Part shown: one piece after another, positions 52,228 through 61,431 of the stretch | Layout: each line of letters opens with the position of its first letter | Numbering within the stretch: the first letter of the stretch is position 1 | Source: Sulfitobacter sp. OXR-159 | GTDB taxonomy: Bacteria; Pseudomonadota; Alphaproteobacteria; Rhodobacterales; Rhodobacteraceae | Length of the DNA stretch: 64,000 bases | NCBI RefSeq assembly: GCF_034377145.1 | Contig: NZ_CP139707.1 | Location: 2,802,501-2,866,500, forward strand | Reading direction: 5' to 3' | Made by a program: the position numbers and the translations under genes | The notes under the pieces: generated by a model | Database searches by the model: none | Told to the model about the DNA's origin: nothing | Seen by the model: the letters and a program-made list of their open reading frames with translations, nothing else

Positions 52228-54546
52228 ATGAAAGACAACGTTTCCATCACCGGCACCGCCCACAGCGACCGCATTCATGACAGCGCGTCAAAACACGTCA
52301 CGGGCGCGGCAGACTACACCGACGACATTACGCTGCCCGAAGGCACGTTGCATGCCTATCTAGGTGTCTCGGATGTTGCTCATGCGACGCTTTTGGACAT
52401 CGACTTTACCGATGTTCTGGCAACTCCAGGCGTGATCGGCATCCTAACCGCCGAGGATGTGCCAGGCGTCAACGACCTAAGCCCCACGGGACTGAATGAT
52501 GAGCCGGTTTTCCCCACTGATTTGATTCAATTTCATGGCCAACCCCTGTTTGCGGTGATCGCAGAGACACGGGACATTGCGCGCCACGCCGCAGAAAAAG
52601 CCAAGATCAACTGTGATGTTTTACCCCATGCGCTTGATCCCATTCAGGCGCAACAGGCGGGATACCCACACGTCACCGCTCCGTTGAAACTCGAACGCGG
52701 CGATGTCGATGGGGCGTTGGAAACCGCCAGCAATCGGATCAAGGGCAGGATCGCTGTAGGCGGACAGGACCACATGTACCTCGAAGGGCATATCGCCTTG
52801 GCCATTCCCGGAGAAGACGATGATATCATCGTGCATTCCTCCACCCAGCACCCCTCCGAGGCGCAGCATATGGTGGCTCAAGTTCTCGGCGTGCCCTCGA
52901 ATGCGGTTGTGGTGAACGTGCGCCGCATGGGCGGCGGGTTCGGCGGCAAGGAAAGCCAGATGAACCTGTTCTGCGCTGTTGCCGCTATGGCGGCGAAAAA
53001 GTGGAACCGCGCCGTGAAGATCCGCCCCGACCGGGACCAAGACATGACGGCTACGGGGAAACGCCACGATTTTGTAATCGATTACGATGTGTCTTTCGAC
53101 GCAGCGGGACGCATCGAAGCGGTGAATGGCAGCTTTGCTGCACGGTGCGGTTTTTCATCCGACCTCTCGGGCCCCGTGACCGACCGTGCCCTCTTTCACG
53201 CCGATAACGCTTATTTTTACCCGAATGTGCGGCTTGAAAGCCATCCGATGAAGACCAACACAGTCTCCAACACGGCTTTTCGTGGCTTTGGCGGCCCGCA
53301 GGGTGTGGTGGCGGCTGAACGAATTATCGAAGAGATCGCCTATGCCACAGGCCAAGACCCACTGGACGTGCGCAAGGCGAACTTCTACGGCGGCGAAGGG
53401 CGAGACATCACGCCCTATCATCAGAAAGTCGAAGACAGCATTCTCGAACGGCTTGTCGAGGAGTTGGAAACCACCTCTGACTACCGCCAGCGCCGCAAAG
53501 ACATCATGGCCTTCAATGAGACCTCGCCGGTGCTCAAAAAGGGGATTGCCCTGACCCCGGTCAAGTTCGGAATCTCATTCACGGCGACGTGGTACAATCA
53601 GGCCGGGGCATTGGTGCATGTCTATAACGACGGCTCGATCCACCTGAACCACGGCGGCACAGAGATGGGTCAGGGGTTGAATACCAAGGTGGCACAGATT
53701 GTCGCCGAGGCGTTTCAGGTCGATTTTGAGCAGATCAAGATTACCAAGACCACCACTGAGAAAGTGCCGAACACGTCAGCGACTGCCGCCTCCAGCGGAA
53801 CCGACCTGAACGGCATGGCCGCGCTCAACGCGGTAGAACAGATCAAGGCGCGGCTCGTCGAATTTGCGACAACAACTTGGGATGTTCCTGCAGAAGAGGT
53901 GAGTTTCCACGCAAATAAAGTGTTCATCGGCAAAGAAATCCTGACTTTTGATGCATTTATCAAACAGGCCTATCTCGCCCGCGTGCAGCTTTCGGCGGCT
54001 GGATTCTACAAGACACCAAAGATCCACTGGGACCGCAGCAAAGGCCAAGGGCGCCCGTTCTATTACTATGCCTATGGCGCGGCATGCTCTGAGGTGACAA
54101 TCGATACGCTGACGGGCGAATATCGTGTTGAGCGCACAGACATCCTGCATGACGTGGGCCGGTCCCTTAATCCGGCACTTGATCGGGGTCAGGTTGAGGG
54201 CGCCTTCATCCAAGGCATGGGCTGGCTCACAACCGAAGAGTTATGGTGGGACAATGCCGGACGACTGCGGACCCATGCGCCCTCTACATATAAAATTCCC
54301 CTCGCTTCCGACCGCCCCCGCATATTCAACGTGAACCTCGCCGACTGGTCGGAGAACCGCGAACTGACCGTGAAGCGCTCCAAGGCGGTAGGAGAGCCGC
54401 CCTTCATGCTTGGCATTTCGGTGTTCGAAGCGCTGTCGATGGCCGTCGCTTCAGTGGCCAACTACCGCGCGTGTCCGCGTCTTGATGCGCCGGCCACGCC
54501 GGAACGGGTGTTGCTGGCTGTGGCACGGTTGCAGGCCGAGGGGTGA
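52228..54546 (+). CDS. xdhB: Xanthine dehydrogenase molybdopterin-binding subunit
   Basis: 772 residues, the standard length. Molybdopterin-contacting motifs are MGGGFGGKESQ, AFRGFGGPQGV and GTEMGQGLNTK. The catalytic Glu lies in KAVGEPPFMLGISVFEAL near the C-terminus. It hydroxylates hypoxanthine/xanthine to urate, the PuuD substrate. It follows xdhA by 17 bp and is followed within 3 bp by xdhC, which is needed to insert the sulfurated cofactor. Confidence 0.95.
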   Translation: MKDNVSITGTAHSDRIHDSASKHVTGAADYTDDITLPEGTLHAYLGVSDVAHATLLDIDFTDVLATPGVIGILTAEDVPGVNDLSPTGLNDEPVFPTDLIQFHGQPLFAVIAETRDIARHAAEKAKINCDVLPHALDPIQAQQAGYPHVTAPLKLERGDVDGALETASNRIKGRIAVGGQDHMYLEGHIALAIPGEDDDIIVHSSTQHPSEAQHMVAQVLGVPSNAVVVNVRRMGGGFGGKESQMNLFCAVAAMAAKKWNRAVKIRPDRDQDMTATGKRHDFVIDYDVSFDAAGRIEAVNGSFAARCGFSSDLSGPVTDRALFHADNAYFYPNVRLESHPMKTNTVSNTAFRGFGGPQGVVAAERIIEEIAYATGQDPLDVRKANFYGGEGRDITPYHQKVEDSILERLVEELETTSDYRQRRKDIMAFNETSPVLKKGIALTPVKFGISFTATWYNQAGALVHVYNDGSIHLNHGGTEMGQGLNTKVAQIVAEAFQVDFEQIKITKTTTEKVPNTSATAASSGTDLNGMAALNAVEQIKARLVEFATTTWDVPAEEVSFHANKVFIGKEILTFDAFIKQAYLARVQLSAAGFYKTPKIHWDRSKGQGRPFYYYAYGAACSEVTIDTLTGEYRVERTDILHDVGRSLNPALDRGQVEGAFIQGMGWLTTEELWWDNAGRLRTHAPSTYKIPLASDRPRIFNVNLADWSENRELTVKRSKAVGEPPFMLGISVFEALSMAVASVANYRACPRLDAPATPERVLLAVARLQAEG

Positions 54547-54549
54547 ACC

Positions 54550-55431
54550 ATGTCGAATAACGCCGTTTCTTTGGATGAATTTCTTGCGGCACATGCATCG
54601 GTCATTCGCGTCGCACTGACCCGCGTGCGTGGCTCCTCCCCCCGGAACGAGGGAACTGAGATGTTTGCCTCTGCCCAAGGGCTTTGGGGAACGATAGGCG
54701 GTGGCCAGCTGGAATTTCTGGCCATCCAAGCAGCGCGGGACATGCTGCAGAGCGGAGATTTGGTGCGAGAGTTGGACGTGCCGCTTGGCCCTGAGATCGG
54801 CCAATGCTGCGGGGGAAGGGTCGAAATCCGCCTGACGCGGATGCGGTCATCAGACAAGCGCGCCGCAGCGGACCGGGCTCTTGAGACAAAAGCCGCCCTG
54901 CCTCATGTCTATGTCATGGGGGCCGGTCATGTCGGGCGGGCCTTGGCCGACCTGTTTCAACATTTGCCCGTCAGATGCACCCTGATTGACACCCGTACCG
55001 AGGAGATCGCCCTCAACACGGCAGCGGTAGAGACCCGTATCAGCGCGCTGCCAGAAGCCGATATCTGGAGCGCGCCAGCGGGCAGTGCTTTTATCGTTCT
55101 GACCCATGATCATGCGTTAGACTTTCTGCTGACCTCCGCCGCGTTGGAACGGGGTGATGCCTTGTACGTCGGTATGATCGGCTCGGCGACCAAGCGCGCG
55201 AAATTTAAAAACTGGGCGCGCATGCACTGCGACGGCCAAACAATCGAACAATTGAATTGCCCTATTGGGGCATGCGGTAGCCGCGACAAGCGGCCCAGCG
55301 TCATTGCAGCCTTCGTGGTTGCCGAGGTGATCGCTGAATTGACCACTGAAACTGCCGCAACCGCCCCGATCGGGGCAATAGAAGCGCCCCTGGGGCGCGC
55401 ATATCTGGGCCGAACGGGGAGACTGGCCTGA
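54550..55431 (+). CDS. xdhC: Xanthine dehydrogenase accessory protein
   Basis: 293 residues. The N-terminal XdhC domain has VALTRVRGSSPRNEGTEMF, WGTIGGGQLEF and GPEIGQCCGGRVEIR. The C-terminal Rossmann domain has VYVMGAGHVGRALADLF and YVGMIGSATKRAKF, ending with IGACGSRDKRPSVIAAFVVAEVI. It binds molybdenum cofactor and promotes its sulfuration and insertion into XdhB. It is tightly packed behind xdhB. Confidence 0.94.
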   Translation: MSNNAVSLDEFLAAHASVIRVALTRVRGSSPRNEGTEMFASAQGLWGTIGGGQLEFLAIQAARDMLQSGDLVRELDVPLGPEIGQCCGGRVEIRLTRMRSSDKRAAADRALETKAALPHVYVMGAGHVGRALADLFQHLPVRCTLIDTRTEEIALNTAAVETRISALPEADIWSAPAGSAFIVLTHDHALDFLLTSAALERGDALYVGMIGSATKRAKFKNWARMHCDGQTIEQLNCPIGACGSRDKRPSVIAAFVVAEVIAELTTETAATAPIGAIEAPLGRAYLGRTGRLA

Positions 55432-55472
55432 CTGGCCAGAGGCGTTCCGCCCTATCAGTGGAGGAGACCGTC

Positions 55473-57074
55473 ATGGACGGGAGGACTTATAACTACAAGC
55501 TGTTTGCACGCAGCGATTTTAACGCTTTTTGGGCGTTATTTACCGACAACCTTGTGAACCTGCTGATCCTGACTGGCGTTTGCCAGTTCGTGTTTCAGAT
55601 GCCACCCGAGATCGTTTTTGGCCGCATCGTACCCGGCGCGGCCATCGCCATTTTGGCCGGTGTTGCGGTCTATACCTTTATGGCCAAATGGGCAGCCAAC
55701 AAACAGGGCAAAGACGTCACGGCCCTGCCCTACGGCATCTCGACACCCGTGATGTTCGTCTATCTATTCGGGGTCATTGGGCCAATCTACTGGGCCACGA
55801 ACGACCCGTTGCTGGCATGGCAGGTCGGCATCGGGGCTGGCTTCATGGGCGGTGTCGTCGCTGCACTTGGGGCTATCGTCGGGCCGTGGTTGAAAGAGAT
55901 CACGCCGCGCGCGGGCATGCTGGGCACCCTATGCGGCATCGCGCTTGTGTTTATCGGCTCGGTGCCCTTGGCACAGATTTTCGAAAGCCCGGTCATCGCC
56001 TTCACGTCGTTGTTGTTCATCCTATGGGGGCTGATCGGACGGTTTCGCCTTCCGGGCAACTTGCCTGCCGGTCTGGTGGCAATCGCTGCGGGTACAGTGA
56101 TCGCCATTGTCTTGGGGGAGTCCAAAGTTGACGTGAGCGGAATCGGATTCTACCCGCCGGTTCCCTACATCGGCGATCTACTTGCCGGCATTCAGTACCT
56201 GTTCGCGAACCCTGAACTGTTCCTCGTGCTGATCCCGGTGCAGATCTACAACTTCATCGAAACCATGAACAACGTGGAATCTGCGGAAGCGGCAGGCGAC
56301 CACTATCCAGTCGGTCTGTGTCAGGTTACCGATGGGGCGGGCACGATGCTGGGCGCACTCTTTGGATCGCCCTTTCCGACGACTGTCTACATCGGCCATC
56401 CCGCCTACAAACGGCTTGACGCACATGCGGGCTATATCATTGGTGTTGCTGTCGTCATCGCCGCTGCCGCATTTGTCGGGCTCTTGTCGTTCCTTGCAGG
56501 TCTGATCCCGGTTGCCGCGGCCGCACCGGTCTTGGTCTTCGTATCCGTCAGCCTGATCACCAATACGGCATGGGCGGTAAAGCCGATGCATATGGCCGCC
56601 GTGTCCTTCGCCATCCTGCCGCATATCTCGGCCTTCTTGGTGACCAAATGGGGTTCGTTGATGAATGCCCTGCGCAGTTCCGGCGTTGAGGGTCTGCCAT
56701 CTTTAGGAGACGAAGCACTCACCGCCGCGCTTTTGATGGAAGGCGCACATTACGAAGGCCATCTGGCGCTTAGTCAGGGGGCGATTATCACCGGACTTAT
56801 CTGGGGTGCGATCGTTGCTGACATCATTGACGGCCGCTTCAAAATGGCAGGCGGTTTTGCAATCGCAGCGTCTTTGATGTCGTCGGTTGGGATCATTCAT
56901 TCCTACAAGCTGCAACTGCCGCAGCTGGACCCGATCACCATAGGCTACTTGATCGTCGGCGCCTTCATGTACCTATATCCGTTGGTCGCACCGAAAGAGG
57001 ACCTAGAGCACCGCATTGTTGTGCCCGATGAGCCAGACTTCATGGACGAAGATATGCCCGCCCATCAGGCGTAA
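55473..57074 (+). CDS. NCS2/AzgA-like purine permease
   Basis: 533-residue membrane protein with about twelve helices. It has the xanthine/uracil permease core (TALPYGISTPVMFVYLFGVIGPIYWATND; IYNFIETMNNVESAEAAGD) more like the guanine/hypoxanthine AzgA branch than the urate permease at 43407. The start at 55473 is set by GGAGGAG six bases upstream. Placed between xdhC and guaD it probably imports guanine, hypoxanthine or xanthine for the pathway. Confidence 0.85.
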   Translation: MDGRTYNYKLFARSDFNAFWALFTDNLVNLLILTGVCQFVFQMPPEIVFGRIVPGAAIAILAGVAVYTFMAKWAANKQGKDVTALPYGISTPVMFVYLFGVIGPIYWATNDPLLAWQVGIGAGFMGGVVAALGAIVGPWLKEITPRAGMLGTLCGIALVFIGSVPLAQIFESPVIAFTSLLFILWGLIGRFRLPGNLPAGLVAIAAGTVIAIVLGESKVDVSGIGFYPPVPYIGDLLAGIQYLFANPELFLVLIPVQIYNFIETMNNVESAEAAGDHYPVGLCQVTDGAGTMLGALFGSPFPTTVYIGHPAYKRLDAHAGYIIGVAVVIAAAAFVGLLSFLAGLIPVAAAAPVLVFVSVSLITNTAWAVKPMHMAAVSFAILPHISAFLVTKWGSLMNALRSSGVEGLPSLGDEALTAALLMEGAHYEGHLALSQGAIITGLIWGAIVADIIDGRFKMAGGFAIAASLMSSVGIIHSYKLQLPQLDPITIGYLIVGAFMYLYPLVAPKEDLEHRIVVPDEPDFMDEDMPAHQA

Positions 57075-57133
57075 CCAAACGATGGGCGGCAGGTCGCCGC
57101 CCCTCTAAACTCTTCCCTAGATTTGAGAAACCT

Positions 57134-58477
57134 ATGACCCAAAAACTGCTTCGCGGTCGCCTGTTGACCTTTCACCGCGCGCCGCAAGATGGCTCTGATA
57201 CCCAAGCCTACACCTATCTTGAAGATGCCGGTTTGTTGATCAGCGATGGCATCATTCAAGACAGTGGTCCCTTCGACAGTATACTGGCCAAAGCCCCCGA
57301 TGCGCCAATCACGGATCACCGCCCTCATTTGATGATGGCAGGCTTCATCGACACCCATATTCACTTTCCCCAGGTGCAGGTGATCGCCTCATGGGGTTCG
57401 CAACTGCTGGACTGGCTCAACAATTACACTTTCCCGGAAGAAACGCGCTTTGCCTGCGAAGACCACAGTCACCGCATGGCACAGGCGTTTTTTGATCAGT
57501 TGGTTGCGCATGGCACGACCAGCGCCGCCGCATATTGTTCGGTTCACAAGACCTCGGCGGATGCTTTTTTCTCAGAAGCGACGCGGCGCAATATGCGGAT
57601 GCTGGGCGGTAAGGTTTTGATGGATCGCAATGCGCCAGCCGATCTTCTCGACACGCCGCAGAAAGGGTATGATGAAACAAAGGCGTTGATCTCCGAATGG
57701 CACGGCAAAGGCCGGAACGGCTATGTCATAACGCCCCGGTTCGGCATCACGTCATCGCCAGAGCAGATGGAAACGGCGATGGCGCTCGGTGCGGAGCATC
57801 CTGATTGCCACATCCAGACGCATTTGTCCGAAAACAAAGAAGAAATCGCCTTGACCAGAGAGCTCTATCCGCAGGCGCGTGATTATTTGGATGTGTACCA
57901 GTCCTACGGCCTATTGCGGGACAACACACTGTTAGGGCACGCCATTCATCTCGAACCTAGAGAGGTTGACGCGCTGGCGGAAACCGGCGCGCACCCCGTG
58001 TTCTGCCCCACCTCGAACCTTTTTCTCGGCAGCGGTCTGTTTGATCATCGCAACTTAACTGCGCGTGGCGTTCAAAGCGGGATTGCGACGGACGTAGGCG
58101 CAGGCACAAGTTATTCGATGCTCCAAACTCTGAAGGAGGGCTATAAAATTCTGCAGCTACAGGGGCAATCTATGCATCCGCTCCAAGCTTTCGATTGGGC
58201 GACACGAGGCAACGCCAATGTTCTGGGTCTGGAGGACAAAATCGGTACGTTGGCATCGGGAACAGAGGCAGACGTTGTGATTTTGAACTCATCTGCCACA
58301 AGCGCGATGGCCCTGCGCATGGAGCGCGCTGAGAGCCTCGCGGAGGAGTTGTTCGTGCTGCAAATCATGGGGGACGACCGCGCTGTCGAAGAAGTCTACG
58401 TGAGTGGCGTTGCTCAAAAAGCTTGCCAAGACCGGCCTGCAGGGGTGGTCCGCTTCAGTGGGGGGATTACCGCCTAG
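57134..58477 (+). CDS. guaD: Guanine deaminase
   Basis: 447 residues of the amidohydrolase superfamily. Zinc ligands are in MAGFIDTHIHFPQ (two His), CHIQTHLSE (His), GHAIHL (His) and IATDVGAGTSYSML (Asp). The CPTSNLFLGSGLFD stretch is typical of guanine deaminase. It converts guanine to xanthine, feeding XdhAB. It is the last gene of the xdhABC-permease-guaD operon, 59 bp after the permease. Confidence 0.94.
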   Translation: MTQKLLRGRLLTFHRAPQDGSDTQAYTYLEDAGLLISDGIIQDSGPFDSILAKAPDAPITDHRPHLMMAGFIDTHIHFPQVQVIASWGSQLLDWLNNYTFPEETRFACEDHSHRMAQAFFDQLVAHGTTSAAAYCSVHKTSADAFFSEATRRNMRMLGGKVLMDRNAPADLLDTPQKGYDETKALISEWHGKGRNGYVITPRFGITSSPEQMETAMALGAEHPDCHIQTHLSENKEEIALTRELYPQARDYLDVYQSYGLLRDNTLLGHAIHLEPREVDALAETGAHPVFCPTSNLFLGSGLFDHRNLTARGVQSGIATDVGAGTSYSMLQTLKEGYKILQLQGQSMHPLQAFDWATRGNANVLGLEDKIGTLASGTEADVVILNSSATSAMALRMERAESLAEELFVLQIMGDDRAVEEVYVSGVAQKACQDRPAGVVRFSGGITA

Positions 58478-58660
58478 CGCCTCGCGCAGGTTCTGCCGAT
58501 TGATCGCGATTTACCGCAGCCTGCCCTTATGTTTGGCGAAGGGCTCGGGGCTGCGGGTCTCGTTCCTGCACGCAAAGCAAAACAGCGCGTTGCCGAAATG
58601 CTCACCGGCGTGGTTCAGCCGCAGAAGGAACACGACGTCATGCCGCCCGCTCGCACCTGA
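58478..58660 (+). other. Possible short coding remnant after guaD
   Basis: In the same frame as guaD, after its stop, an open stretch reads through LPIDRDLPQPALMFGEGLGA and about 35 further residues to a TGA at 58658-58660. It looks coding in composition but has no start, no ribosome site and no recognised family; the last 23 bp overlap the convergent ABC gene. It may be the tail of a lost gene or chance. Confidence 0.25.
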
Positions 58661-59582
58661 CATGGGTGTCGCGCAACTCCCGGAGCTCTTGCGGACCTTT
58701 GACACAGCTTTCCCGCACATCCGGACAGCGCGGCGCGAATAGGCACCCGCGGCGTGCGGCAAACGGGTCTGCCGCCGCCGCGCCCAGCTTTTGTTCCGGC
58801 AGCCCTACCTGTGGGTCCGGCACCAAGGTCGCGGCAAGAAGGGCACGTGTATAGGGATGGCAGGGATTTTCGAAAAGTGTATCGGTTCCGGCTTCTTCAA
58901 TCTTTTGCCCAAGGTACATGACAGCCACGTGGTCTGCCAAATGCTCGACCACGGCCAGATTGTGGCTGACGAAAACCATCGTGAGGCCAAGCTCTTTCTT
59001 GAGCGAAAGCAGCAGATTGATGATCTGCGCCTGTACCGAGACATCAAGTGCCGAGGTCGGCTCGTCACAGATCAGCACACGTGGGCCGAGGATGAGCGCG
59101 CGGGCGATGGCGACACGCTGCCTTTGCCCGCCCGAAAGCTCGCCGGGATAGGCATCGGCCAGTCGCGCGGGCAGCCCCACCAGATCGAGCATTCGCTTGA
59201 CCTCGGCGTCGACATTTGCGCCGCCGTGCAGGCGCAGCGGCTGGCCGACGAGGGTCTGAATGCGCTTGACCGGGTTGAGCGAGGCATTGGGGTTCTGAAA
59301 CACCGGTTGGATCAGCCGCACGCGGTCGGCCACCGGCATGGCGCCGATCTTCTGGCCCGCGATCTCGACCTCGCCTTGGTCTGGCTGCAACAGGCCCAGC
59401 ATAATGCTGACCGCCGTGCTTTTGCCGCAACCGGATTCGCCGACGAGCCCAAGCGTTTCGCCCTCGGACACCTCAAGCGACAGGTCGTTGACCGCCACCA
59501 GCTCCTCGGTCGGAGCGAACATGCCGCGGCGCAGACGGTAGGCTTTGCGGATGTTGGTCATTCGGATCATGGGCGGCGTCAT
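58638..59582 (-). CDS. ABC transporter ATP-binding protein (OppF/DppF type)
   Basis: 314 residues. Walker A GESGCGKS is at 48-55, the signature is LSGGQRQR and Walker B is ICDEPTSALD. The C-terminal oligopeptide extension (HPYTRALLAATLVPDP, then CLFAPRCPDVRESC) carries a Cys cluster. The start at 59582 overlaps the OppD-type stop (ATGA). It is the last gene of the third peptide-type ABC operon and convergent with guaD. Confidence 0.93.
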   Translation of the reverse strand: MTPPMIRMTNIRKAYRLRRGMFAPTEELVAVNDLSLEVSEGETLGLVGESGCGKSTAVSIMLGLLQPDQGEVEIAGQKIGAMPVADRVRLIQPVFQNPNASLNPVKRIQTLVGQPLRLHGGANVDAEVKRMLDLVGLPARLADAYPGELSGGQRQRVAIARALILGPRVLICDEPTSALDVSVQAQIINLLLSLKKELGLTMVFVSHNLAVVEHLADHVAVMYLGQKIEEAGTDTLFENPCHPYTRALLAATLVPDPQVGLPEQKLGAAAADPFAARRGCLFAPRCPDVRESCVKGPQELRELRDTHVRCERAA

Positions 59583-60562
59583 GCTGCCACCTTCGCTGCC
59601 TTGACACATTCAACGAAATGGCCGGGACCGGTGTCGACGCGCGGCACCGGATCATTGACGCAGTCCGGTCCCGCAAGGGCGCAGCGGTCGCGAAAGACGC
59701 AGCCCTGCATCGTGCCGATCAGCCCCGGCACGCGGCCCGGAATGGCGGGCAATTCGCTCCCGCGCGGGGTGACGCCCGGCACCGGGATCGCAGCAAGTAG
59801 GCCTTGGGTATAGGGGTGGCGCGGCGCGGCAAAGAGGTCAGCGGCGGGCGCGCGTTCGGCGATGCGTCCGGCGTACATCACCGCGACATCGTCAGCGATG
59901 GCCGCGACCACGCCCAGATCATGCGTGATTAGCAAAAGCGACAGGCCAAGATCGCTTTGCAGCTCGCCCAGAAGCGCCAAGATCTGGGCTTGAATGGTTA
60001 CATCCAGCGCGGTCGTCGGCTCGTCCGCGATCAGCAGTCCGGGGCGCCCCATGAGCGCCGAAGCGATCATGATGCGCTGGCGTTGGCCGCCGGAGAACCC
60101 GTGCGGATATTGCGTCAGCCGCGCCGCCGGATTGGCGATGCCCACGCGGTCGAGCATCTCGATGGCGCGGGTGTCAGCGTCCTTACGGCTCAGCTTTTCG
60201 TGGCGCATGACGCCTTCGGTCAGCTGTCGCCCGATGGTCAGCGTCGGGTTCAGCGCGCTGGTCGGATCCTGAAAGATCATCGCAACGTCACGGCCACGCA
60301 GCTTTGCCAGCTTGCCATCGGTCCTCGTGGTCAGGTCCTGACCCGCCATCTGAAAGCGGTCGGATGTGACCTTGGCGTAGCGCGGCAGCAGTCCCATGAT
60401 CGAGGTCGCGGTCAGCGATTTGCCGCAGCCCGACTCGCCCACAAGGCAGAGCGTCTCGCCCTTGGCAATTTGCAGATCCACCCCGCGAACCGCGTTCAAG
60501 ATGCCCCGGTCGGTGGGGATCGAAACGCGCAGGTTGCGAATATCAAGCATCATCTCGGTCAT
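59579..60562 (-). CDS. ABC transporter ATP-binding protein (OppD/DppD type)
   Basis: 327 residues. Walker A GESGCGKS is at 43-50, with signature FSGGQRQRIMIASAL and Walker [11 protein letters not shown]. The C-terminal Cys-containing extension (GCVFRDRCALAGPDC) is of the kind that binds an iron-sulfur cluster in some homologues. The start at 60562 overlaps the upstream permease stop (ATGA). It works with the OppF-type partner encoded next. Confidence 0.93.
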   Translation of the reverse strand: MTEMMLDIRNLRVSIPTDRGILNAVRGVDLQIAKGETLCLVGESGCGKSLTATSIMGLLPRYAKVTSDRFQMAGQDLTTRTDGKLAKLRGRDVAMIFQDPTSALNPTLTIGRQLTEGVMRHEKLSRKDADTRAIEMLDRVGIANPAARLTQYPHGFSGGQRQRIMIASALMGRPGLLIADEPTTALDVTIQAQILALLGELQSDLGLSLLLITHDLGVVAAIADDVAVMYAGRIAERAPAADLFAAPRHPYTQGLLAAIPVPGVTPRGSELPAIPGRVPGLIGTMQGCVFRDRCALAGPDCVNDPVPRVDTGPGHFVECVKAAKVAA

Positions 60563-61431
60563 TTCCGTGCAGGTCCCGTTATATCGCGCAGTCCGTCGCC
60601 AAAGAGGTTCACAGCCAGCACCAGCAGACAGAGCGCCGATCCGGGAAGGGCGATCAGCCACGGATCAAACAGAATATTGTCGCGACCCTCGGAAATCATC
60701 AGCCCCCAGCTTGGCGTCGGTGGGCGCACCCCCAGCCCGAGGAAGGAGAGCGCGGCTTCCAGAAGGATCACGTTTGCGACCTCCAGCGAGACGACGACAA
60801 GGATCGTGGCGCGCATATTGGGCAGAATCTCGAGGAATAGGATGCGGGTTCGGCTCGCCCCGATGGCCCGCAGGCCCATGATGAATTCCTGATGCCGAAG
60901 GCTTTGTGCGGCAGCGCGGGTGACGACGGCGAACCGATCCCAGAGCAGCAGACCCAGAACCGTTATCAGCGTGATCAGCGACGCGCCGCCAAGTGCCACC
61001 GCCGCCAGTGCGACCAGCACGATGGGCAGCGACAGCCGGGTTGTGATGGCGAAGCTGATAACCATGTCGATCCAGCCGCCAAAATACCCTGCAAGAAGGC
61101 CCAGCGTGATGCCGATGGCACCCGAGACGAGGATAACCCCCAGCCCCACACCCAGAGACACCCGCGCGCCATAGATCAGGCGCGACAGGTAGTCGCGGCC
61201 AAGGTGATCGGTGCCCAGAAGGTGTTCGGGCACGGAACGGTCATGCCAGAACGGCGGCAGAAGGCGGCGTGTCAGGTCCTGCGCGATCGGGTCATGCGGG
61301 GCGAGCAACGGCGCCAACAGCGCGATCAGAATGATCCCCGCCAGCAGCGTGCCACCAATCAGCGCCCCGGTATTTCCGCGCATCTTGCGCCAAAGGCTGG
61401 GCCGTGCGGTTTCCATGGTGACTTCGGACAT
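60559..61431 (-). CDS. ABC transporter permease (DppC type)
   Basis: 290-residue membrane permease. It has LGTDHLGRDYLSRLIYGARVSLGVGL and an EAA-type loop MGLRAIGASRTRILFLEILPNMRATI, plus FLGLGVRPPTPSWGLMISEGR near the C-terminus. Its ATG overlaps the stop of the DppB-type gene by one base (TGATG). It depends on that interrupted partner for a working pore. Confidence 0.92.
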   Translation of the reverse strand: MSEVTMETARPSLWRKMRGNTGALIGGTLLAGIILIALLAPLLAPHDPIAQDLTRRLLPPFWHDRSVPEHLLGTDHLGRDYLSRLIYGARVSLGVGLGVILVSGAIGITLGLLAGYFGGWIDMVISFAITTRLSLPIVLVALAAVALGGASLITLITVLGLLLWDRFAVVTRAAAQSLRHQEFIMGLRAIGASRTRILFLEILPNMRATILVVVSLEVANVILLEAALSFLGLGVRPPTPSWGLMISEGRDNILFDPWLIALPGSALCLLVLAVNLFGDGLRDITGPARK

